From the NCBI GenBank assembly GCA_964620045.1, contig CAZUJL010000007.1, positions 62,001 through 126,000 on the forward strand: a DNA stretch of 64,000 nt, read 5' to 3'. This DNA is from VFKU01 sp964620045. Its GTDB lineage: Bacteria > Hydrogenedentota > Hydrogenedentia > Hydrogenedentales > GCA-2746185. Numbering within the stretch: position 1 is the first letter of the stretch; every line of letters begins with the position of its first letter. Shown here piece after piece: positions 1-7,488 of the stretch. The notes under the pieces are model-generated. The model was not told the DNA's origin and searched no databases. It saw only the letters and a program-made list of their open reading frames with translations. Made by a program: the position numbers and the translations under genes.

Positions 1-240
1 GCTTCGCCTCCGATTGCGGAATGCCGATCGGCTAGAGCGGGAAGGGAAACGCTGACCACTCTCAAGTCGATCGATATGTCGTTTGTGTGGAAATGCTTTG
101 AGTACTTCGAACCACGACGCCGGACTCACGATTGTCGAATTGTGTTGCCGCGAAGATGTGTGTCGGTTGAAGTGTTGAAAACTGAAATAAAGGCCGCCGC
201 ACGGATTAATCTTGTTGCCGCGCGGAGGTTTTAAGAGAAG
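1..240. other. No gene seen at left edge
   Basis: No open frame of useful length or RNA gene is recognised in this 240-base stretch. It lies downstream of the leftward SorC-type gene. I looked here for a partial copy of the 3' half of tRNA-fMet, which would mark the far end of the integrative element, and found none. Confidence 0.5.
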
Positions 241-1284
241 TTACATCGCACAGAGCCGTTGGGCTGCATCGACGTCGGTGATAAGGTTATTTACCATTCG
301 AGTCTTGAGTGCCACATGAATCGCCTTCGCCTTGCGCATTCCTCCTGCAATCGCTATTACTCTGCGGCCACTGGTCGCGAGGGATTGAAGACGATCGATT
401 TCCAATCCGTCGACAAATTCGTTTAGACGAGGAACCTGATCCGACACGTCACGCCCTTGGGCGTCGAATACCCGATTGCAGATTTCGCCTATGACTCCGA
501 GCGATAGGAAGTTCTTCAGCTTAATGCCTCGTCGAACCATCATGCGAAAATAGGTGCCACTCTCAGACTTATCTTCGAGATGTCCGACGCCCAGTAGGGC
601 GACATCCAATGATGCTGCGCGCCTGAGTATTATTTCTCGACATGTCTTGTAGGAGGCCGACCAGTCGGCGAGGGTTCGGAGGGTTCCTGGCATTGGTTGC
701 ACCGCGTACGCGGGTGGTTCTTCCTTAGAGTGACCTTCCGGATCGGGAGCACGATCAAGCACCCATTTACCGCACGCCATGCCTACCAGCGTAAACGGTG
801 CACAGTCCAAATGCCACGAGGATTCCGTCTCGACCGTCAGTTGCGTTAGGCGCATCTTGTCGTACTTGTGAGGAGTGAGTGATTCAATTAGCTCCTTGAG
901 AGTAGAACCACAGCTTATACCAACGTGTTGACCCGAAGAGAGTAATTCCGACTCGTTTTCGAGATAGCGTGCTGCCGACTGGGCCAAAGCACTTCGATAC
1001 GCTGGATAAATGTCTTTCGTCGGTGGAAGAACGGGAAACACGGCCGCATTCTGCAGGCCATACTTGCGTAAGAGTTCCAGCTCCAATGCTTTGTCGCGCG
1101 GTAGTCTAAAACTTATCTCTACAAGCCCTTTGTCTCGGGCGTGCTTGAGCAACCGGCTGACGGTTGCTTTGTCCACCTTCAGTTCCCGCGCGATTTTCTG
1201 CTGCGTCGGGCGATCATGGGCGTAATACATTTGCGCGGCAAGCGCGGCGAGATGATCACGATCACTGGTGCGAGCATCTATCAT
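241..1284 (-). CDS. SorC/DeoR-type sugar-responsive transcriptional regulator
   Basis: A 347-residue protein with an N-terminal helix-turn-helix (about residues 20-60: a Q-x-x-I-A-x-x-L stretch followed by the recognition-helix pattern KATVSRLLKHARDKGLV) and a long C-terminal part. The length and the GxSCGSTLKEL and VALLGVGHLE motifs fit the SorC sugar-binding domain, a fold that binds phosphorylated sugars and controls a neighbouring sugar operon. No sugar catabolic operon lies beside it in the window, so its target is unknown; it may regulate genes left of the edge or itself. Base composition is less GC-rich than the core genome further right, so it may belong to the accessory region. The family assignment is fairly secure; the ligand is not inferable. 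Confidence 0.8.
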   Translation of the reverse strand: MIDARTSDRDHLAALAAQMYYAHDRPTQQKIARELKVDKATVSRLLKHARDKGLVEISFRLPRDKALELELLRKYGLQNAAVFPVLPPTKDIYPAYRSALAQSAARYLENESELLSSGQHVGISCGSTLKELIESLTPHKYDKMRLTQLTVETESSWHLDCAPFTLVGMACGKWVLDRAPDPEGHSKEEPPAYAVQPMPGTLRTLADWSASYKTCREIILRRAASLDVALLGVGHLEDKSESGTYFRMMVRRGIKLKNFLSLGVIGEICNRVFDAQGRDVSDQVPRLNEFVDGLEIDRLQSLATSGRRVIAIAGGMRKAKAIHVALKTRMVNNLITDVDAAQRLCAM

Positions 1285-1317
1285 TTATGCACCTTTGGGA
1301 CGTTTACACTCGAGAAT

Positions 1318-1346
1318 ACGTTAGCAATAAATTGCGGGTCGTGCAA
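1318..1346 (-). promoter_or_regulatory. Possible promoter and palindromic operator of the SorC-type gene
   Basis: On the minus strand TTGCAC (1346-1341) and TAACGT (1323-1318) are 17 bases apart, a sigma70-like layout upstream of the ATG at 1284. The palindrome GCAATAAATTGC (1324-1335) sits in the spacer, where a bound repressor would block the promoter. Autoregulation is an inference. Confidence 0.35.
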
Positions 1347-1609
1347 CAGGAATCGATTCTCGTTTTGTTCGGTATCTCAAGCATTTCCAAGTCACTACGC
1401 AATTTATGGGCCGATTCGAAGTGAGGAAGAAAATCCGAAACGCAATACGTGTGCCGTTACCGCATCAGCGGATGATTGACGTTCTGGGCATCATGGAGTA
1501 ACATGACCGATGGTCTGCGGCTTCGATCCGATCAGGAGGATTTGGATGCGATTCCGGCAATGAATCATGTGCGGGATAGATTCCACGGTTTGTAACTTTC
1601 GCGCATGAC

Positions 1610-1649
1610 AAAAAAAGCCCCCGCAACGGCGCGGCACGCCGTGCGAGGG
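1610..1649 (-). terminator. Intrinsic terminator-like hairpin reading leftward
   Basis: Arms at 1622-1631 and 1637-1645 pair over nine base pairs with one bulged A and a five-base loop. They extend by three G:C pairs after one mismatch, and seven T residues follow on the minus strand (1616-1610). No convincing minus-strand gene precedes it, so it may insulate the SorC gene from antisense transcription or mark an element boundary. Apart from this hairpin the stretch 1285-1788 shows no supported gene. Confidence 0.5.
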
Positions 1650-1788
1650 AAGTGCACCAAGAACAGTTTACGGATTTGCTCAGCGTTGTCGACGAAGAGC
1701 CCGTTTCCGCTCTTGGATCGCTCAGTATAAGTGCTAAGGGCGAAAATCGCAAGAGCGGCACGGGGTGCATTTGTGAGGATGCGCTCCT

Positions 1789-2208
1789 GTGTACGACGAT
1801 CTCGAAAATGGTCTGTATGTCCCTGCCGACTGGGCGCTTGGCCCTGTTTACGACCCCCCTTTTTACGAATGTCTGTGTCCCGTGCGAGCAGCAGACGCTA
1901 ATGTGGACTCACGTTTCCTAACCACGCACATCGAGATGGATTGCGGGGCTCAACTAGGGCGATACGTCCAGTTCAACGTGATCGCGGGGTATCTGCGGAA
2001 CCCAATTTACTTGGAAGATTCCATTTCTCTGTTCGCTGCCGCCACATGGACTCAATTGACAATTTCGTCGTGCTACCTCCGCTCTGCCTTGCCGGCGACC
2101 GCTCATGCTGTCGCTTTTGAAATAAGGCACGGGACTGTGACGCCATCGGCCTGGTGCGTCACTGCTCACTTCCAAAAACTGGGGCCCTTGGAGGATCGGA
2201 CGTCATGA
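1789..2208 (+). CDS. Hypothetical protein, translationally coupled to the sigma-like gene
   Basis: An open frame of 139 codons from a GTG start, matching no family I recognise. The main support is its end: the stop overlaps the start of the next gene as ATGA (2205-2208), a typical translational-coupling arrangement repeated elsewhere in this gene train (4316 and 9659). The product is mixed hydrophobic and acidic, without a clear signal peptide or membrane helix. The ribosome binding site is weak (AGGA about ten bases upstream). It could be a chance frame, since shorter overlapping frames exist on both strands. Confidence 0.4.
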   Translation: MYDDLENGLYVPADWALGPVYDPPFYECLCPVRAADANVDSRFLTTHIEMDCGAQLGRYVQFNVIAGYLRNPIYLEDSISLFAAATWTQLTISSCYLRSALPATAHAVAFEIRHGTVTPSAWCVTAHFQKLGPLEDRTS

Positions 2209-3416
2209 GCAACGAGAACCGGAAAGGTGCCATCTCGCTCACGGAACAGTACGACGATTGCCGAGCCGACATTCTCAAGTACATCAAGCCGCGCATTCGT
2301 AAGCATCAGTTCGCTTGTCTATTCTGGAGTAGCGATGGTGAGCGCATCTTGAATTCTTTCGACAAGCGTTGTCGAGACGGCTGGGTCCGAATCTTCCGGG
2401 CTCCCGATCACTACGCAAAATTGCGCGGCGCATTGAATCGAATTGTCCGTGACCTCGTTAAGCCGCGGGCTTATTCGATGTACGTCATGTTCAGGCGGAA
2501 TACACGACTCGCCCAGCTCTTCGAGGAATTGAGGCTCAACAATGTGCAGGTCGTGTGGAAAACGGTGAATCGGCACGGGAAGACCGAAGTCATCGTGAGT
2601 GCCAATGGCCATCGCATCATCAGATTGATTCGTGATTCACGCGTGGAGCGACGACTCATTCTGGCCGCTGAAGACGGCCCGACCGATGGAGACGGTGGTA
2701 GATCGTCTCCGACCCGCCATCAAGCCGTTGATGAGACCTCCGAGATTCGTTGGCAGCGTTTGCTGGCTGATCGGTGCCAATGGAACATTCTTTTAGACAC
2801 TCACCAGCCGAGAATAAAGGTGGATAAGCCAGTCGAGCGTGAAGAGTCAGCCGTTCGAGCGGGTCATCCGGGAAATGAGCGAGCCGCTAGATTGGCAAAC
2901 GTCTCGGAAGAATTTTGGAACGAGCTGTCCGCTGAATTGAATGCTTTTGCCAGGAAAGTGCGAGGGGATGGTGATGATATTGCCAATCAGGCAGCTGAGA
3001 AAATTATCCGATACGGAATGCCCTATTTTGAACATCCCGCTGTTCGACGCCAGTTCATATCGACCACGTTCTGGCGCGAGTGGATCAATTTTCGCAAACG
3101 AACCAAGGGGCAGTCCGTGATTCGCCCTTCGGAGGAAGGCAAAGAATCTCAAGTGTTGGAACGTCTGGCGCGAAATTTAATTGAGGATCAGAATTCGGTC
3201 CCAGATTACCGACCGCTCTCCCAAGCACTCGCGGCGTATGCACGCGAAGACACCTTGGGAATATTGCTAATTATAGCAAATAAGGTAATGGGTATTTCCC
3301 AACGGAGATTGCATCGGCACTCTGGTATCAGGCGACACCAATTGGCGCAGCACCTTGACTGCGTCTTGGAATCGTTCCGAACTCGACATCCGGAACTCCG
3401 CGCACTGCTCGCCTGA
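2205..3416 (+). CDS. Sigma-factor-like protein with a novel N-terminal domain
   Basis: The ATG at 2205 is preferred over the in-frame ATG at 2154 because GGAGG lies ten bases upstream (2190-2194) and the previous frame ends in an ATGA overlap here. The product has 403 residues. Residues about 1-150 form a basic domain I do not recognise, followed by a polar linker. Residues about 232-300 resemble region 2 of ECF-type sigma factors (helical, with an acidic DDIANQAAE stretch, then aromatic TFWREWINFRKR). Residues about 353-400 resemble a region 4 helix-turn-helix. It may drive expression of the operon it heads. The similarity is judged by eye and is weak, so another HTH regulator is possible. 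Confidence 0.45.
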   Translation: MSNENRKGAISLTEQYDDCRADILKYIKPRIRKHQFACLFWSSDGERILNSFDKRCRDGWVRIFRAPDHYAKLRGALNRIVRDLVKPRAYSMYVMFRRNTRLAQLFEELRLNNVQVVWKTVNRHGKTEVIVSANGHRIIRLIRDSRVERRLILAAEDGPTDGDGGRSSPTRHQAVDETSEIRWQRLLADRCQWNILLDTHQPRIKVDKPVEREESAVRAGHPGNERAARLANVSEEFWNELSAELNAFARKVRGDGDDIANQAAEKIIRYGMPYFEHPAVRRQFISTTFWREWINFRKRTKGQSVIRPSEEGKESQVLERLARNLIEDQNSVPDYRPLSQALAAYAREDTLGILLIIANKVMGISQRRLHRHSGIRRHQLAQHLDCVLESFRTRHPELRALLA

Positions 3417-3433
3417 GACAAGTCTGTTCCGTG

Positions 3434-3462
3434 GGGCGGCGAATGCCGGCCGGCCTTTTTTT
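3434..3462 (+). terminator. Weak terminator-like hairpin after the sigma-like gene
   Basis: A short stem CGGC-GAAT-GCCG, extended past one mismatch by G:C pairs, is followed by seven T residues (3456-3462). It could end or attenuate transcription of the regulator gene. The 225 bases from 3463 to 3687 contain no recognised gene. Confidence 0.3.
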
Positions 3463-3687
3463 GAAAGTAGACGATCACACGTACAAGGCAAAAATCGGGA
3501 CGCCTTTAGCGATCCCGTTCTTCCGTCCTTTTTCAAATTATTGAAGCCGGTTATTTCGGCCCACGCTAAGCGCGCAACGCATTTGCGCGAGCCATATCGA
3601 ATCGCTAGTAGGTCTAATTGTCGGTACGACCTCGCGTGAATGGGAGCGACCATTGTGTCTGTGCCACGGCATTGAGGAGTTAGGAAG

Positions 3688-3864
3688 ATGTCATGGAGAG
3701 CGAGCATCGTCAATTCTTTAGCTGACTTATTGCGCTTTCTAGTTCGTGGGGCACTGATTGTCGACGCGATTCTGTTGGCCTCCGGCTCAGTCTATGTGAC
3801 CGCAAAGTTGTGTTGGTTCACCGTGCAGTGGCTCGATCGAGTTCTTTTCTCGACTCCTTGGTAA
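3688..3864 (+). CDS. Small single-pass or amphipathic membrane protein
   Basis: A 58-codon frame starting with ATG at 3688 and ending at TAA 3862-3864, with a strong ribosome binding site (GAGGAG and GGAAG within the preceding 15 bases). The product begins with a short basic amphipathic helix (MSWRASIVNSLADLLRFLVR), continues with a hydrophobic segment around residues 20-42, and ends in a Trp-rich tail. It lies 17 bases before the zinc-protein gene in the same direction. No family is recognised. In an operon with a HerA-type ATPase and a nuclease a tiny membrane protein could be an anchor or a membrane-acting effector, which is inference. Confidence 0.6.
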   Translation: MSWRASIVNSLADLLRFLVRGALIVDAILLASGSVYVTAKLCWFTVQWLDRVLFSTPW

Positions 3865-3881
3865 CTCTGGAGATTCTTTAA

Positions 3882-4319
3882 ATGGACTTCTTCGATGCCA
3901 TGTTTGGTGCTTCCAAGTCCGTGCGCCGTGACGTATTGCTACGTACAAGGCAGGACGCACAGGGTAATCGGGTACTGGAACCCGTAGAGGGCGAGAGCAT
4001 TTCTCTTTCGGCGGAACATTCAGTGGATCGCTTGCGGATCAAGCCCGATCGTTTTTACGAATGTGGATGTAATGCCGAGGCGCCAATGGGTGGACAGTGC
4101 GCGGCTCCAAGGTGCCGAAAAGTCGCATGTGCCAGTTGTTTCGGCCGATGTAGCAGGTGTTCGAAGCCCCTCTGTCTTGAACATTCGCGATTCTCATCGG
4201 ACGAATTCGGAACTCGTCAGCGCTTGTGCGTCGACTGTCACGGTCAGGAGTTTAGGCGCCGCATATTGCTGAAGATCGTTCGTCCTTTTGTTGCGTTCGA
4301 CCAGGACAACAAGCGATGA
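3882..4319 (+). CDS. Cys-rich zinc-binding protein (B-box/treble-clef-like)
   Basis: A 145-residue protein. Residues about 1-55 form a polar region. From about residue 61 there is a dense cluster of Cys and His: CGCN, a C-x4-C pair, CASC, CSRC, then CLEH and CVDC. The spacing suggests two or more zinc sites of B-box, RING or zinc-ribbon type. The C-terminus is a basic, hydrophobic helix. Its last bases overlap the ATPase gene as ATGA (4316-4319), so the two are probably translated together and may work together. The zinc module may mediate protein-protein or DNA contact; no catalytic function is evident. Confidence 0.7.
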   Translation: MDFFDAMFGASKSVRRDVLLRTRQDAQGNRVLEPVEGESISLSAEHSVDRLRIKPDRFYECGCNAEAPMGGQCAAPRCRKVACASCFGRCSRCSKPLCLEHSRFSSDEFGTRQRLCVDCHGQEFRRRILLKIVRPFVAFDQDNKR

Positions 4320-6004
4320 GGGGCGCACGCGAGCCGTCAGGACTGCTTCGTGACGTCGTGTTCGGTGTGGAGCATGATGCCTTCACCGATGATGTCGGTG
4401 CAGCACTCCTGCGCGCTTGGTCGCTCGGCGTCTGCAACGAGGGGGATTGGACTGCCAATCTTATCCACGGGCGCGTCGACCGGCTTCGCGTTAGCGAGGC
4501 GTTCGGCGAATTGTCGCCTTTCCGCGTTCCCCATTTGTCCTCCGGCGAAGTCAATGTAGGATCGGGCTCTGGCGGCGAGCTTGTCTGGTTGCTCGTGCAG
4601 TTGTTCAACGCAGGATTGCTGCTCGTAGGGAATACCGGTTCGGGAAAGTCCAATCTTCTTAAACAGTTACTCCTTCAGTTAGGGCCTCGGCTGGATGGCT
4701 TTTGGTGCACGGACATGTACAAGACCGAGATGCGTCATCTCGGACCCCTACTACGTGGCGTGGGTGTTGACCTTGTGGTACTTCCCGCGTCCAAGCAGAA
4801 GGTAAACCTTCTTCAACCGGACGGCGGAAGTCCGCTGGAGCACGTTCCCGTCGTTAGGGACATCTTGCGCAGGCACCTCGGAATTCCTCCCCGTGCGCTT
4901 GCCATCGTCGACGTCTTGCTCATTTCGCTATATGCCGAGTTTGGGAATATCGAGGGAAAGACGAATGCGTGGCCGACGCTCTTTGATTTATATGAACGTG
5001 CGCGGTCCACTAAGAGCCTCAATTCGGCCGCACGTGAAGCCATACTGGATCGGATCGGTGCATTCCTCGTTTCGCTGACGCCCTCGGTGGGCGCATGGCG
5101 GCTCGGGTGGCGCCCGTCGGATCTAAAGCATCATGCAATCATCTTCGAATTCTCGACCGCGGGCGAAAGGGTAAAGTCGGCGATTGCGGATTTCTATCTT
5201 TCGTCATTGCTCCGTAGCGGGGTTCGGGAAAACAGGCCCAATAGTGGTATGAAATTTCTGTGCGTATTCGAGGACGCTCAGCGCTTCGCCTCGGCTGGAA
5301 CCGAGGCCGGCGGGGACATTACGCCGATGGAAGAGTTGGCCGGACTCATTCGCGGCACCGGCGTGGGCCTCGTATTTCTCGTCCAATCCCTTAGTGGGCT
5401 ACCAAAGGGTCTGCTCGCGAACCTGGCGACCAAATGTATGTGCCGCCTCGGTCATCACGAGGACTACCGTGCACTGGGCGCGGACATGGGGATGAACGCG
5501 GACCAAATCCGCTGGGCCCAACTTAACTTGCGCCCTGGTGTGTCCCTCTGGAGCCTCGCTGAGGGGAGCCATCGACTGCCTTTTGTCCTGCACACGCCTC
5601 GCGTCGATATGCCTGCCAGAGTCGACGATTCGGAAGTGACATCTAGTCAACGCCCCCTGGATCGACTCCCCACCGTGTTTGCAAACGAGTTCGCCCGATG
5701 GAGCCCGGTCCCTCTGGTAGAGATTTCAAACACGCCTACCACAAGCGTCGCGCGATTGACGGAAGTCGAATCCCGGTTCCTACAGTCAGTCATGGCGAAT
5801 CCGGGCCAACCCTGCAGCGCCTGCGCCAAGGCGGCGGGACTGAGCGGGCGCCGAGCCGCAGAGGTACGCCAACGGCTCGTCCAAGCCGGATACGTACGCG
5901 AGCACTCTGTAGCTACAGGAAAACGAGGTCGCACCGCGATCGTACTCGAGGTTTTAGAACCCGCGTTAGAACTCTTGCCCGCGACCGGCGAACCGGGAAG
6001 GTAG
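4316..6004 (+). CDS. HerA/FtsK/TraD-superfamily DNA-pumping ATPase with C-terminal winged helix
   Basis: A 562-residue P-loop ATPase. Walker A is GNTGSGKS at residues 105-112, and a Walker B-like strand ends in acidic F318-E319-D320. Downstream motifs typical of HerA and conjugative coupling ATPases follow: a region around GTGVGLVFLVQSLSGLPKGL, where the sensor or arginine region falls, and a GHHEDYRAL stretch. Residues about 470-560 look like a winged helix-turn-helix, which could bind DNA or a partner. Family members form hexameric rings that translocate double-stranded DNA. The start overlaps the zinc protein stop, and the nuclease gene begins only four bases after its stop. HerA-nuclease pairs act in DNA end resection in archaea and in some antiphage systems. 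With no relaxase or T4SS genes nearby, a conjugation role is less likely. Confidence 0.85.
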   Translation: MRGAREPSGLLRDVVFGVEHDAFTDDVGAALLRAWSLGVCNEGDWTANLIHGRVDRLRVSEAFGELSPFRVPHLSSGEVNVGSGSGGELVWLLVQLFNAGLLLVGNTGSGKSNLLKQLLLQLGPRLDGFWCTDMYKTEMRHLGPLLRGVGVDLVVLPASKQKVNLLQPDGGSPLEHVPVVRDILRRHLGIPPRALAIVDVLLISLYAEFGNIEGKTNAWPTLFDLYERARSTKSLNSAAREAILDRIGAFLVSLTPSVGAWRLGWRPSDLKHHAIIFEFSTAGERVKSAIADFYLSSLLRSGVRENRPNSGMKFLCVFEDAQRFASAGTEAGGDITPMEELAGLIRGTGVGLVFLVQSLSGLPKGLLANLATKCMCRLGHHEDYRALGADMGMNADQIRWAQLNLRPGVSLWSLAEGSHRLPFVLHTPRVDMPARVDDSEVTSSQRPLDRLPTVFANEFARWSPVPLVEISNTPTTSVARLTEVESRFLQSVMANPGQPCSACAKAAGLSGRRAAEVRQRLVQAGYVREHSVATGKRGRTAIVLEVLEPALELLPATGEPGR

Positions 6005-6008
6005 CGGT

Positions 6009-6416
6009 ATGAGAGGTGGCTACCTGCACAACAAAGTCCTGGTCGAACCGGTGGCCCGTGTCCTGCGGGAGTTGGGCATGAGCGTTCACACCGAGTATCC
6101 AATAAAGATAGGACCTCACGTTTCGTACGTAGACATATTTGCGTCCTGCGATGGTCTGCGCCTGGTTTGCGAGGCTGAGCGGTCTCCACACCGAGTCGCG
6201 AATGATGTCCGAAAAGCAATGGCGCTGGGCGCGCAGTTGCTCTTAATTGTTGTACCGAACAAGAACGTCGCGGGAAGCGTCTTCCGACGTCTTAAGCGAA
6301 TCGACCAGCCCCTTGTGGGCAGGCAACCGCTTGAAATTCGAGTACTGGCGTTAGGCCCTGCAGTCCGGATGATCCGCGATTTCGGTCTATTTAGGACAGT
6401 GACGAATGTCCGGTAG
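6009..6416 (+). CDS. Putative PD-(D/E)XK-fold nuclease
   Basis: A 135-residue protein. The N-terminal helix contains E13, then strands carry D42 (YVDIF) and E55-A-E57 (VCEAERS). This is the D-x(12)-E-x-E arrangement of the restriction-endonuclease-like fold, with the usual Lys replaced by Glu. A following helix (residues about 62-75) and strand (LLLIVVPN) match the fold order. It starts four bases after the ATPase stop, so co-translation and a physical HerA-nuclease complex are likely, similar in principle to HerA-NurA. The missing Lys is tolerated in some families but leaves activity uncertain. The fold assignment is by motif and predicted strand order only. Confidence 0.6.
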   Translation: MRGGYLHNKVLVEPVARVLRELGMSVHTEYPIKIGPHVSYVDIFASCDGLRLVCEAERSPHRVANDVRKAMALGAQLLLIVVPNKNVAGSVFRRLKRIDQPLVGRQPLEIRVLALGPAVRMIRDFGLFRTVTNVR

Positions 6417-6479
6417 CCATTAATCCGAAAATCCCTGGTTGGCGTGATCGGACTTCATACAGGGGAGGGAGGGCGCCCG

Positions 6480-6716
6480 ATGCAGATTCTGTGGCACAAC
6501 GTACTCGCGGCCTTGCTTACCGTGGCGGCAACCGTGGTTCTAGTCCGCTATAGCCGGCCCATCGTGCAGTTCATCGCTGCGATTCAATACATCGGACCAA
6601 GTCACGATCCGGATGAACAGGTACGCGGTCTCGTGGCCTTCGGCGTTGTCCTCGTTGCAGTTGTGGCAATCACGAAGCTCGTCCTGGAAAACAACCGGCG
6701 TAACCGCGGGCCATAG
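6480..6716 (+). CDS. Small two-helix membrane protein
   Basis: The ATG at 6480 is chosen over the upstream in-frame ATG (6444) because a purine-rich GGGGAGGGAGGG lies just before it. The 78-residue product has two hydrophobic segments, about residues 6-24 and 50-68, separated by a polar loop rich in Asp and Pro, and ends in a basic tail. The layout (short termini, loop, two helices) suits an inner-membrane anchor or a small pore. No family recognised. It separates the ATPase-nuclease pair from the chaperone genes, with about 60 bases on each side. Confidence 0.6.
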   Translation: MQILWHNVLAALLTVAATVVLVRYSRPIVQFIAAIQYIGPSHDPDEQVRGLVAFGVVLVAVVAITKLVLENNRRNRGP

Positions 6717-6777
6717 TTCCAGCGACGACGGTCTATAAGGGTGATGGCGCACAACGCGCTGGAGTGGAGGAGGAGCG

Positions 6778-7488
6778 ATGCAGAGACATCAGGAAAATGG
6801 AAGCAAGCATGCTTCAACAACCGGCACGCACGAACCGAAACCAAGAAGCCCGGGTGACGAAGTAGCGGTGTTTGGAGATCTCGCTCGCGATTACCAAGTC
6901 CGGGCTGTCCTCGCGCTGCGCTTGCCGCAGGAATTGATCGACCGGCAGAACGCGTTCGGCGATTTGCTCAATGACTTGGCTGCGGAAGCTCGCGTGATCG
7001 CCGACCGAATCGCGCGTATTGAACAAGGACTGGCCGATTTGCAAACCCTCGAGCGTGCGCTGGCGGACTTGCAAGAAAAGAACCGCTCACTCAGCGAGTC
7101 GTTCTACGAGCGGGAGGTGCTGGGGCCCGCTCTTCGGACGCTGGTGTCCATGGTGGACCGCAGGCGCCGGGCGTTGGCGGGAATGGAAGTCGATGATTGC
7201 TCGGGGGAAATTGTACGTGCGGACCTTGTGGAACTCGAAAATGAACTGGCCCGGTTTGGAGTCGAACCGTACGAGTGTGTCGGGGATTGCTTCGATCCGT
7301 CGTCGCAGAGTTGTCTCAAGCGCGTCCCCATCGAGGCCAGTGACATGCATGGACGCATTGCCGAACGTCTACTGCCGGGATTTCGGCGGGGGCCAAAATT
7401 GCTCCGGCCGGAAGGTGTTGCCGCGTACGTGTACGCGGTGAGCAGCGAGAAACCCAAGGGGCCGGAGGGTACGCCATGTTTGGTATAG
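6778..7488 (+). CDS. GrpE-like nucleotide exchange factor
   Basis: A 236-residue protein with a strong ribosome binding site (GGAGGAGG). Residues about 70-115 form a heptad-rich coiled coil. The C-terminal part follows the GrpE pattern: a LARFGVEP turn, a C-x-D-C-FDP segment, then RIAERLLPGF and a final LLRPEGVAAYVY strand, matching the GrpE beta-domain ending in LRPAxVxV. GrpE opens Hsp70 nucleotide clefts. It overlaps the downstream Hsp70 gene by 13 bases, so the pair is almost certainly dedicated. The N-terminal 60 residues are polar and unrelated to standard GrpE. It is clearly divergent from housekeeping GrpE, with unusual cysteines in the beta-domain. Confidence 0.75.
   Translation: MQRHQENGSKHASTTGTHEPKPRSPGDEVAVFGDLARDYQVRAVLALRLPQELIDRQNAFGDLLNDLAAEARVIADRIARIEQGLADLQTLERALADLQEKNRSLSESFYEREVLGPALRTLVSMVDRRRRALAGMEVDDCSGEIVRADLVELENELARFGVEPYECVGDCFDPSSQSCLKRVPIEASDMHGRIAERLLPGFRRGPKLLRPEGVAAYVYAVSSEKPKGPEGTPCLV

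Noticed and set aside
4316..6416. Conjugative coupling protein and relaxase region
   Set aside because: The ATPase has relatives in conjugation, but no relaxase, VirB-like or pilus genes are present and the adjacent protein is nuclease-like.
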